Shown piece by piece: positions 25,016 through 31,855 of a DNA stretch of 54,710 nt (positions are counted from its first letter, which is position 1; every line of letters starts with the position of its first letter). Location of the stretch: positions 1 through 54,710 of the forward strand of contig CAYOVA010000007.1 of NCBI GenBank assembly GCA_964407325.1. The letters are read 5' to 3'. The notes under the pieces are model-generated. The model saw only the letters and a program-made list of their open reading frames with translations. It ran no database searches and was not told where the DNA came from. A program made the position numbers and the translations under genes. This DNA comes from JAOAFZ01 sp964407325 (GTDB lineage: Bacteria > Patescibacteriota > Microgenomatia > UBA1406 > GWC2-37-13).

Positions 25016-26662
25016 ATGAAAACAAAAATACTATCTATTGCAGCCATTACATTAGGTTTACTCGTAGCAGTGGTTGCACTAGTGTACTTCTTTAGGGCAG
25101 GGAGATCACAGGCGGCTTCTGTACAAGCGCAGGTTTCTTTTACACCAAGCAAAATCACTGTTTCCCCGGGGCAGGAATTTGAATTAACCATGAATATTAC
25201 TACACCTGCAACCGCAGCCGATGCGGGGTTTTCTGCAGCAGCTATTGTTTTGCGGTATGACGTTGATAATAAAGGAATTGTTGAAGCACCTGGTGCTGGT
25301 ACTCAATTCTTCCAGGTTCTTAATTCAAATATGTCAGCAACAGTTAAGTCAGAAGTCCAGGGCACCGATGAAAAGGGAAAATACTCTAAGTTTGTTGTAG
25401 CAATACCTCTTGATAAAAATGAACCTCTGCAAAAAACAGCCACTTTAAAAATGAAGTTTAAATCGCTTAACAATGGGGTTACTAACATTAAGCTGGATAC
25501 AGAAAAATCGGAAATTGTTGGGATTACAGGAGAGTCGAGCCCGCTCTTTAGTTGGGGTGGTACCAATAGTGTGGAAGTTGTCTCAGGGACTGAACAACCA
25601 ACTCCTGCCGGGCAAAAGTTTACCATGTCAGCAACCGCAAATCCCCAGTCAGCACAACCTGGTCAAGATGTAACTATTTCTGCTACATATACAGCAACAC
25701 AAGCAATGTCTGCTTTACTTGATATTGAAGTGTACGACTCGAATGATAAAAAAATATATCAGGATTACCGCACTCTCCAGGATTTGCAGCCGAATCAACC
25801 TAAAACGATTTCAACAGTTTGGAAACCGGCAACTGAGCAGCTCGGTACATATACGGTAAAATTAGGTGTATTCAAAAATGACTGGACGTTCCTAGATTGG
25901 AATAACGATGCCGCAAAGATTTTAGTAACAACAGGGATTACTCCGGGAGATCCTCAATTAACAGTAACTATTAATCCATTAAGCCCGACGATTACTTTTG
26001 AACCGCCAACTGCTACCCCAGCCAATGGTACTCCTACTCTTACGCAGATACCCACAATAACGACAGGCGCGGGGACTCCAACAGCTACGCCCAAACCAAT
26101 CACAGGTATCCAGTCTCCTACGCCCACACCTTTTATTACATCAGCGCTCACTCCGACGCCATCACTTACTCCAACACCGCAGGTATCCCCCACACCCACT
26201 CCATTACGCACATCGCTCCGACCAACATCACGACTGCCACGGATTGTTTCGGTACTTACTGTTGCAGCAGCCGGACGAAGAGCTGGCGGGGAATTCGCCA
26301 GAATGGCTTTATATATAAACAACCAGAATGTATTGTTTAGAGGGTACAAGATAAATCCTGAAGTAAAAGGAAGCCCACAAGCACGTGCATCAATTAAATT
26401 TTTCTATGAATCAACAGTACCGTTAACTGCCGATATGGTACAAATTCACTTTTTTAATGATGGAACTGCAAGAAATAAGGACAGAGATTTGTGGATCGAT
26501 TATATTGAAATTACTGATAAAACAACGAATACCACTACTCGTTACCAAACTGAAGCATCTTCAGTAGTCACAAACTACAATCAACAGAACGGAAGCTGTA
26601 AAAGCGGCAACCTAAACAGTGAATGGCTTTTCTGCAATGGCCATGTCCAGTACAAGCAATAA
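25016..26662 (+). CDS. Membrane-anchored cohesin-domain protein with C-terminal carbohydrate-binding module
   Basis: A 548-residue surface protein. One N-terminal transmembrane helix (about 6-27) serves as signal anchor. Residues 36-190 form a cohesin-like domain (VSFTPSKITVSPGQEFELTM ... GFSAAAIVLRYDV). A second beta domain (about 203-310; AQPGQDVTISATYTATQ) follows, then a Pro/Thr linker and a C-terminal module (about 410-548). That module's ARMALYINN and VQIHFFNDGTARNKDRDLWI resemble Ca-dependent xylan-binding modules of the CBM36/60 kind. The start is 1 bp after the stop of the dockerin protein, so anchor and dockerin enzyme are probably made together. Cohesin identity is from fold-level pattern, not a strict motif. 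Confidence 0.75.
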   Translation: MKTKILSIAAITLGLLVAVVALVYFFRAGRSQAASVQAQVSFTPSKITVSPGQEFELTMNITTPATAADAGFSAAAIVLRYDVDNKGIVEAPGAGTQFFQVLNSNMSATVKSEVQGTDEKGKYSKFVVAIPLDKNEPLQKTATLKMKFKSLNNGVTNIKLDTEKSEIVGITGESSPLFSWGGTNSVEVVSGTEQPTPAGQKFTMSATANPQSAQPGQDVTISATYTATQAMSALLDIEVYDSNDKKIYQDYRTLQDLQPNQPKTISTVWKPATEQLGTYTVKLGVFKNDWTFLDWNNDAAKILVTTGITPGDPQLTVTINPLSPTITFEPPTATPANGTPTLTQIPTITTGAGTPTATPKPITGIQSPTPTPFITSALTPTPSLTPTPQVSPTPTPLRTSLRPTSRLPRIVSVLTVAAAGRRAGGEFARMALYINNQNVLFRGYKINPEVKGSPQARASIKFFYESTVPLTADMVQIHFFNDGTARNKDRDLWIDYIEITDKTTNTTTRYQTEASSVVTNYNQQNGSCKSGNLNSEWLFCNGHVQYKQ

Positions 26663-26690
26663 GTTTTCCTGTTGCTAGTATAATGAACCT

Positions 26691-27800
26691 ATGAAAATAC
26701 TGGTTACTGGTGGTCATCCTGCACCCGCACTTGCGGTAATCGATTATGCTTTGTCACATAAAGAGTTTCAAGACATACACTTTGTTTTTGTTGGAAGAAA
26801 ATACAACAATCAGCGTGAAAAATCGATTTCATTTGAATTCAAGGAAATTTCCGAACGCAATATTCCTTTTTACCATCTTTCGGCAGGTCGTGTAACCCGT
26901 TTGCTATCCATTAACTCATTACGAAATTTGTTTTACATACCTGCAGGATTCTTTCACGCCTGGAGGATACTCATGCAAACGAAGCCGGATCGGGTACTTA
27001 CATTTGGGGGATACCTGGCTCTTCCAATCGCTTACGTTGCTAAATGGATGGGTATACCAGTTTATATTCACGAGCAAACTATTGCCCCCGGGATTGCGAC
27101 ACAAAAAATCAGTAAATTGGCAAAAAAGGTTTTTTTGTCTTTTCCGGATTCCCAAAAGCATCTTCCTAAAGAAAAGTGTATGGTTACAGGTAATTTGGTG
27201 CGGGAAGCAGTTTTTGAGAAAAAAGAACTACCTTTCAGTATTCCTAAAAATGTTCCCGTTCTTTACATCACCGGAGGGTCTCTTGGTTCACATAGTTTAA
27301 ATAAACATGTTATGTCTGTAGTTCCTGAGTTACTAAAACGTTTTTTTGTGATTCATCAGGCGGGAAATGTAAAAGAATTTCGGGATTATGAGAAGCTAAA
27401 AGAAATTCGCAGTGCGCTTTCACAAGATTTAAAAAACAGATACATTATTCTAGAACATGTACCGGCCACGCAAATCGGAAGTATTTTTGATGCCGCAACT
27501 ATTATCGTGAGCCGCTCTGGAGCAAATACGGTAACAGAACTAGTTGCACTGCGTAAACCGTCTGTCCTGGTACCATTACCGTGGTCGGCTCGCAATGAAC
27601 AAGGTCTTCAGGCGCAAATGCTTCAAAAAGCAGGGGTGGCAGAAGTTTTTGAACAAAGTAAACAATCTGAAGAACTGTATACCACTATTATGAAAGTGTA
27701 CAAAAATCGGAAGGAAATGTCTGCAAATTTTAAATCATTAGCAATCTTATATAATTCAAATGCTCCAAAAGTTGTCATGGAAGAAGTTCTTAAGGGATAG
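26691..27800 (+). CDS. murG: Lipid II synthase MurG (UDP-GlcNAc transferase)
   Basis: Peripheral membrane GT28 glycosyltransferase that adds GlcNAc to lipid I. The 369-residue protein has TFGGYLALPIAYVAKWMGIP, IHEQTIAPGIATQK (HEQN..PG region), LYITGGSLGSHSLNKHV and SRSGANTVTELVALRKPSVL, all MurG landmarks. The N-terminal glycine-rich loop is shortened: VTGGHPAPALAV stands where most MurG have GGTGGHVFPALAVA. TATAAT at 26679-26684 lies 6 bp before the ATG, a leaderless start that gives murG-ftsQ its own promoter after the enzyme cassette. It overlaps ftsQ by 41 bp. Confidence 0.92.
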   Translation: MKILVTGGHPAPALAVIDYALSHKEFQDIHFVFVGRKYNNQREKSISFEFKEISERNIPFYHLSAGRVTRLLSINSLRNLFYIPAGFFHAWRILMQTKPDRVLTFGGYLALPIAYVAKWMGIPVYIHEQTIAPGIATQKISKLAKKVFLSFPDSQKHLPKEKCMVTGNLVREAVFEKKELPFSIPKNVPVLYITGGSLGSHSLNKHVMSVVPELLKRFFVIHQAGNVKEFRDYEKLKEIRSALSQDLKNRYIILEHVPATQIGSIFDAATIIVSRSGANTVTELVALRKPSVLVPLPWSARNEQGLQAQMLQKAGVAEVFEQSKQSEELYTTIMKVYKNRKEMSANFKSLAILYNSNAPKVVMEEVLKG

Positions 27801-28491
27801 TATCCTCTATATTTCCTTTATTTCTGCAATTGTGGCAGGATTTATTGGTTTGTTTCTCGTGGATCGAGTCTTGCGAGTCGATGAAATTATAGTGAAGCAA
27901 ACAGGTAAAAAAATTACTGTTACTGGTCTTCAGGCATTTCAGGGTAACAGTATGCTCCTGCTAAAGGAGGATGAAGTTGTTCGCTTGCTAAAACGCGATA
28001 ACCCGAAAATAGCAGATATAACTGTCGATAAGAAGTATCCCGGGACCTTGACCATTACGATAAAAACACGACAGCCTGTCGCGGCACTTACTGGTGATGT
28101 AGGATTTTACTTGGTAGCTGAAGATGGAACAATACTTGAAAAAGTGAGAGAGGAACCGTCGAACCTCCCTAAAATAACACATTACCAAAAGCTGCCGTTT
28201 CTTAATAACCAAGCCGGGCAGAATGTGAATTTTACTGATATTTCGCTGTCTTTATCTTTTTACAAACGTTTTCTTAAACTTGGTTTAAAACCTCTTTCCA
28301 TTGATATACAGGATTACTCTATGATACGCTTTATTTTTGCAGAAGAAAAAGAGGTTCGGATTACTGCAGAAAAAGAAAGTGAATTCCAATGGTACCAGAT
28401 AGAACGGCTGGTGAAAGATTTGGAAATTCGTGGTGAAAAATACAGGCTTATCGATGTTCGTTTTGATAAGCCCTATTACGAGCAGCAATAA
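27760..28491 (+). CDS. ftsQ: FtsQ/DivIB-like cell division protein
   Basis: Bitopic divisome protein of 243 residues: short basic cytosolic tail, one transmembrane helix (about 14-34), a POTRA-like domain (RVDEIIVKQTGKKITVTGLQ ... VDKKYPGTLTITIKTRQPVA) and a beta domain ending in the phrase IRGEKYRLIDVRFDKPYY, typical of FtsQ. It is known to scaffold FtsL-FtsB and control FtsWI. The start lies inside the murG end (41-bp overlap), which leaves the usual charged tail ahead of the membrane helix. Position between murG and ftsA is the standard dcw order. Confidence 0.88.
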   Translation: MLQKLSWKKFLRDSILYISFISAIVAGFIGLFLVDRVLRVDEIIVKQTGKKITVTGLQAFQGNSMLLLKEDEVVRLLKRDNPKIADITVDKKYPGTLTITIKTRQPVAALTGDVGFYLVAEDGTILEKVREEPSNLPKITHYQKLPFLNNQAGQNVNFTDISLSLSFYKRFLKLGLKPLSIDIQDYSMIRFIFAEEKEVRITAEKESEFQWYQIERLVKDLEIRGEKYRLIDVRFDKPYYEQQ

Positions 28492-28550
28492 TGTGAAGTT
28501 TTGCTAACAATTAATATACTTTCCATTATCAATATGGTATCCTTTTAACT

Positions 28551-29834
28551 ATGAGTGAAACGATTCTCTCAGGGATAGACATTGGTAGCTCCAAAATTGC
28601 GACCATTGTCGGAATAACCAGTGATGACTCTCCAGAAGTACGTGTTATAGGCTTTAATATCTCTCCATCCCGCGGTGTAAAGAAGGGGATGATAGTAGAT
28701 ATCGAGCAAGTGACATCTGCCGTTGAAGAGAGTGTCGAAAAGGCGGAACGGATGGCTGGGCACAAAATTAATCAGGCATTTGTTTCTGTTGGTGGTCCTC
28801 ATATTGCCTCATTAAATTCCCATGGCATTGTGGCTGTGTCTACTCCCAATCATGAAATTACCGAAGAAGATGTTGATAGGGTAATTGAAGCGGCACGAGC
28901 AATTTCTTTAAGCACAACACGACAGATTATCGAAGTAGCACCGCGTGAATACAGCGTAGATGGGCAATCGGGGATTAATAATCCTGTTGGTATGAGTGGC
29001 GTTCGTCTTGAAGTAGATACGCATATCATTACAGCCTCTTCCACCAACTTGAAGAATATCGAACGCTGTTTAGGCGATTTGGGAATTGGGAATGCTGGAT
29101 TTATCTTTTCAGGGGTAGCTTCTTCCGAAGCCATTCTTACTGACACAGAAAAAGATCTTGGCGTTTGCGTTGTTGACATCGGCGGTGGGAAAATCGACAT
29201 GTGTATTTACGTTGAAGGGGCTCTCTCATATTCTGCATCTATCCCGATTGGAGCAAAACATGTAACAAACGATATTGCAGTTGGTCTTCGTGTTTCATTG
29301 GAATCAGCGGAAAAGATTAAGATGTATTTGTCCAAGAATTCCCGTGCAATTCAGGAAGCGTTAAAGAAACGAGGAGGCGATAAAGAGAATAAATTCGGTT
29401 TTGAGCAGTTGATGTTACCCGAGCAGCTTGATGATGTTACCCCAAAAGCAGTGCTTGATGGAATTATCGCACCACGACTTGAGGAAGTGTACAACTTTAT
29501 CGGAGAAGAAATCGACAAGAGCGGATTCTCAAAGCAGATTCCCTCAGGACTTGTAGTTACCGGAGGTGGGGCGCAAACTATCGGTATGATCGAAATGGGC
29601 CGTAAAATACTCGGTTTGCCTATACGTATTGGAACTTCAAATAAATTAACCGGTCTTACCGATGAAGTTATGGATCCACAGTATGCAACAACCGCTGGAT
29701 TGATCTATTACGGCGGAAAGTATGCAGGAGGTGAACAGCCACAAGGAAAAGATTTTAACAAGGTGCTCAAGAATATCAATATGGGGGAGGGAATTTCAAA
29801 AGTGAAGGACTTTTTTAAGCAGTTTTTACCATAG
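28551..29834 (+). CDS. ftsA: Cell division protein FtsA
   Basis: Actin-fold ATPase that anchors FtsZ filaments to the membrane; 427 residues. Seen: phosphate-1 motif SGIDIGSSKIATIVG, the VSVGGPHIASLNSHG segment of the 1C domain, phosphate-2 VVDIGGGKIDMCIYV, adenosine motif LVVTGGGAQTIGMIEM, and the C-terminal amphipathic tail EGISKVKDFFKQFLP, the membrane-targeting helix. Length and domain order are normal. The 59-bp gap upstream holds a weak -10 candidate (TATCCT, 7 bp before the ATG). ftsZ follows after 24 bp. Confidence 0.96.
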   Translation: MSETILSGIDIGSSKIATIVGITSDDSPEVRVIGFNISPSRGVKKGMIVDIEQVTSAVEESVEKAERMAGHKINQAFVSVGGPHIASLNSHGIVAVSTPNHEITEEDVDRVIEAARAISLSTTRQIIEVAPREYSVDGQSGINNPVGMSGVRLEVDTHIITASSTNLKNIERCLGDLGIGNAGFIFSGVASSEAILTDTEKDLGVCVVDIGGGKIDMCIYVEGALSYSASIPIGAKHVTNDIAVGLRVSLESAEKIKMYLSKNSRAIQEALKKRGGDKENKFGFEQLMLPEQLDDVTPKAVLDGIIAPRLEEVYNFIGEEIDKSGFSKQIPSGLVVTGGGAQTIGMIEMGRKILGLPIRIGTSNKLTGLTDEVMDPQYATTAGLIYYGGKYAGGEQPQGKDFNKVLKNINMGEGISKVKDFFKQFLP

Positions 29835-29858
29835 ACTTTGCTATAATGCGCATACTGT

Positions 29859-31058
29859 ATGTTAGTGAAACCAAATGCTGGACAACCGGCAAACATTAAG
29901 GTCATCGGCGTCGGAGGCGGCGGTGGGAATGCTATCTCTTCGATGATTGCGGAGGGCGGTATCCCAGGTGTAGAATTCGTTGCCATCAATACAGACGCTC
30001 AAGCTCTTCTTAACAACAAAGCAGAAATCAAAATTCAAATTGGAGAAGCACTTACTCGAGGTTTAGGAAGTGGTGGTGACCCGGAAGTCGGGCGTCAAGC
30101 CGCTGAAGAATCACGCGAAATGTTAAAAGAAGAACTAGCTGGTGCTGATATGGTTTTTGTTACCTGTGGGGCTGGTGGAGGAACAGGCACTGGTGCGACT
30201 CCTGTGGTTGCAGAAATCCTGAAAGAGGCTGGAGCTCTTACCGTAGGTGTGGTAACCAAGCCATTTGATTTTGAAGGTGCCAAGCGCCGCATGAATGCTG
30301 AAGACGGCATTGCACGATTAAAAGAGAAAGTAGATACACTGATTGTTGTGCCAAACCAACGCGTTCTTCAGATTATCGACAAAAAAACCTCCATTTTAGA
30401 AGCATTTAAAAAGATTGATTCAGTGCTGTATCAAGGTGTCCGTGGTATTGCAGAATTGATTACCCTACCTGGTTTGATTAACGTAGATTTTGCTGATGTA
30501 AAAACCGTTATGCAGAATGCCGGTACCGCTCTTATGGGTATCGGGATGGGCCAGGGCGAAAAGCGTTCTATAGCTGCAATTAAACAAGCAATCTCCTCAC
30601 CATTACTTGATGCCACTATTGAAGGTGCAAAAGGTATTCTCTTTAACGTGGTAGGTGGTCCAGATTTGGCAATGAACGAAATTGATGAAGCCGCTTCTAT
30701 TATTCAGAAAACAGTTGATTCCGACGCTGAAATTATCTTCGGAGCTGCAATTGATGAAAAAATGGTTGATACAATCAAGATCACCGTTGTTGCAACACGA
30801 TTTGACGAAAACAAGCTCCCTACTCGCTTCCAGTTTAATCGACAAAAGTCACCAGCATATGAAGAACCACCTGAAAAAGACGAAATGGAGGATTTATACC
30901 CGCGTGATGACCAGGCTCCCGATAGAAAAGCAGTTGATACTTTTGTCCAGCACGGACACAATGCTCCTCCAGTCAGTCGGCCAACAGGGAATGTTCCCGA
31001 ACCTCCAGTTGATGATGACGATGAGTTTGATATTCCTGCGTTTTTGAGACGAAAGTAA
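29859..31058 (+). CDS. ftsZ: Cell division GTPase FtsZ
   Basis: Tubulin-like GTPase forming the Z ring; 399 residues. Seen: IKVIGVGGGGGNAISSM, the tubulin signature CGAGGGTGTGATPVVAE (about residues 103-119), NQRVLQIIDKKTS, and the NVDFADVKTVM T7 loop needed for GTP hydrolysis between subunits. A Pro/Asp-rich linker ends in the conserved C-terminal peptide FDIPAFLRRK, the FtsA-binding tail. TATAAT at 29842-29847 lies 11 bp before the ATG, so ftsZ may have its own promoter inside the end of ftsA and a leader of only a few nucleotides. Confidence 0.97.
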   Translation: MLVKPNAGQPANIKVIGVGGGGGNAISSMIAEGGIPGVEFVAINTDAQALLNNKAEIKIQIGEALTRGLGSGGDPEVGRQAAEESREMLKEELAGADMVFVTCGAGGGTGTGATPVVAEILKEAGALTVGVVTKPFDFEGAKRRMNAEDGIARLKEKVDTLIVVPNQRVLQIIDKKTSILEAFKKIDSVLYQGVRGIAELITLPGLINVDFADVKTVMQNAGTALMGIGMGQGEKRSIAAIKQAISSPLLDATIEGAKGILFNVVGGPDLAMNEIDEAASIIQKTVDSDAEIIFGAAIDEKMVDTIKITVVATRFDENKLPTRFQFNRQKSPAYEEPPEKDEMEDLYPRDDQAPDRKAVDTFVQHGHNAPPVSRPTGNVPEPPVDDDDEFDIPAFLRRK

Positions 31059-31112
31059 TTTGAGTTGTATTCCCTTTATAAAATCTCTCTTTAGGTTAGA
31101 ATAATTTACCGC

Positions 31113-31140
31113 TTGCATTATTATAGGTCTCTGATATACT
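31113..31140 (+). promoter_or_regulatory. Promoter reading into the post-ftsZ island
   Basis: TTGCAT (31113-31118), a 16-bp spacer and TATACT (31135-31140). The -35 word is the same as at rplU (35942). Transcription would begin near 31147, at the GC-rich hairpin CCCGGA-ATTCG-TCCGGG (31148-31164). The -10 box lies in the 55-bp segment that is repeated after the N gap. Confidence 0.5.
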
Positions 31141-31173
31141 ATGAGTTCCCGGAATTCGTCCGGGTTGTGAACC
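31119..31173. repeat. 55-bp direct repeat, copy 1, abutting the N gap
   Basis: This segment is identical to 31274-31328. The two copies touch the two sides of a 100-N run. This is the pattern expected when two contigs that overlap by their ends are scaffolded instead of merged, so it is most likely an assembly artefact with one true copy. Confidence 0.9.
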
Positions 31174-31273
31174 NNNNNNNNNNNNNNNNNNNNNNNNNNN
31201 NNNNNNNNNNNNNNNNNNNNNNNNNNNNNNNNNNNNNNNNNNNNNNNNNNNNNNNNNNNNNNNNNNNNNNNNN
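31174..31273. other. Scaffold gap (100 N)
   Basis: Exactly 100 N flanked by identical 55-bp ends. The true distance is probably negative, meaning the contigs overlap and no sequence is missing. Confidence 0.95.
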
Positions 31274-31328
31274 TATTATAGGTCTCTGATATACTATGAG
31301 TTCCCGGAATTCGTCCGGGTTGTGAACC
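31274..31328. repeat. 55-bp direct repeat, copy 2, abutting the N gap
   Basis: Second identical copy of 31119-31173. It carries a second -10 box (TATACT) and hairpin. Native-looking low-GC sequence changes to GC-rich sequence within about 30 bp after it. Confidence 0.9.
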
Positions 31329-31356
31329 ATCTTAGAGCACATAGGAGGACCTGACC

Positions 31357-31512
31357 ATGGCAATCGGGATGATGCACCGCACCGCAAGTATGCTGAATGG
31401 CACCGACTCGATCCGCCCGCGCGCCCGCCTCGTGCTGATCGCCCTCGGCCTGCTGCTGACCTGCGCCGCCTCGATCGCCAGCGCGCGCCGCCGGACCCGC
31501 CCGGCCGCCTAA
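31357..31512 (+). CDS. Small high-GC ORF with Shine-Dalgarno, one membrane helix
   Basis: A 51-residue frame, unrecognised. AGGAGG lies 8 bp before the ATG, the only strong Shine-Dalgarno arrangement I saw in front of a gene in this window. Codon third positions are almost all G or C, unlike the AT-ending codons of every neighbour, which points to an origin in a high-GC genome. The product has an N-terminal region, a hydrophobic helix (ARLVLIALGLLLTCAASIAS, about 23-42) and an Arg-rich tail (ARRRTRPAA). It could be a small membrane peptide, a degraded signal-peptide start of a longer gene, or chance coding within a structured RNA. Contamination by chimeric assembly is a real alternative. Confidence 0.35.
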   Translation: MAIGMMHRTASMLNGTDSIRPRARLVLIALGLLLTCAASIASARRRTRPAA

Positions 31513-31534
31513 AACGCACTCGGCGCCGCCGGCC

Positions 31535-31785
31535 CCGCTCCGAAAAGGGGCGCGACTTCGCGGAAGCAGCCACCAATAAGGTGAGCAAGCCCGGCGGAGT
31601 AGCCCCTTGAGCCAGGAGGCAGGACATCGTCCGGCAACGTTTCGCCGGAACCTCTTGCCAAATGGCTCACGGAGAGTGAGATCTGGCCGCGCGGTCCCGA
31701 TCCTGCCGAGTAGCAGGAGGGACTTGCCCAACGGCGGGACTCCTCTCAAGGCGGCGTTGGATGTGAAAACATCTGACGCCGCCAA
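31535..31785 (+). ncRNA. GC-rich structured RNA candidate of unknown class (possible HEARO/omega-RNA-like)
   Basis: No convincing protein, but dense nested hairpins. CCGGC/GCCGG at 31631-31635/31644-31648. TGAGCC (31608-31613) can pair with GGCTCA (31664-31669). GTCCC/GGGAC (31694-31698/31719-31723) encloses CCTGC/GCAGG (31702-31706/31713-31717). A long stem GGCGGCGT/ACGCCGCC (31750-31757/31776-31783) is capped by GATGT-GAAA-ACATC with a GAAA tetraloop. The wording and hairpin set remind me of IscB-associated omega RNAs (HEARO), but I cannot confirm this and no iscB follows. Strand is set only by the promoter upstream; the hairpins themselves are strand-neutral. RNase P, tmRNA and SRP RNA signatures were looked for and not found. 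Confidence 0.4.
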
Positions 31786-31855
31786 CCAAGCACTCTCCTA
31801 ACATTCACCCTCAACTTCTTGCTATATCGCTACTTTTCGACTACAATAGAACACT

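Noticed and set aside
25960..26240. Second Pro/Thr repeat region as a tandem repeat element
   Set aside because: In-frame interdomain linker of the cohesin protein.
31560..31620. SRP RNA (GGAAGCAGCC resembles the SRP core)
   Set aside because: Only a short word matches; the rest of the SRP hairpin (GUCAGGUCCGGAAGG) is absent.
31139..31785. Two long minus-strand frames across the GC-rich island and N gap
   Set aside because: They include N, run through hairpins and have no domain; long frames without stops are expected by chance in GC-rich sequence.
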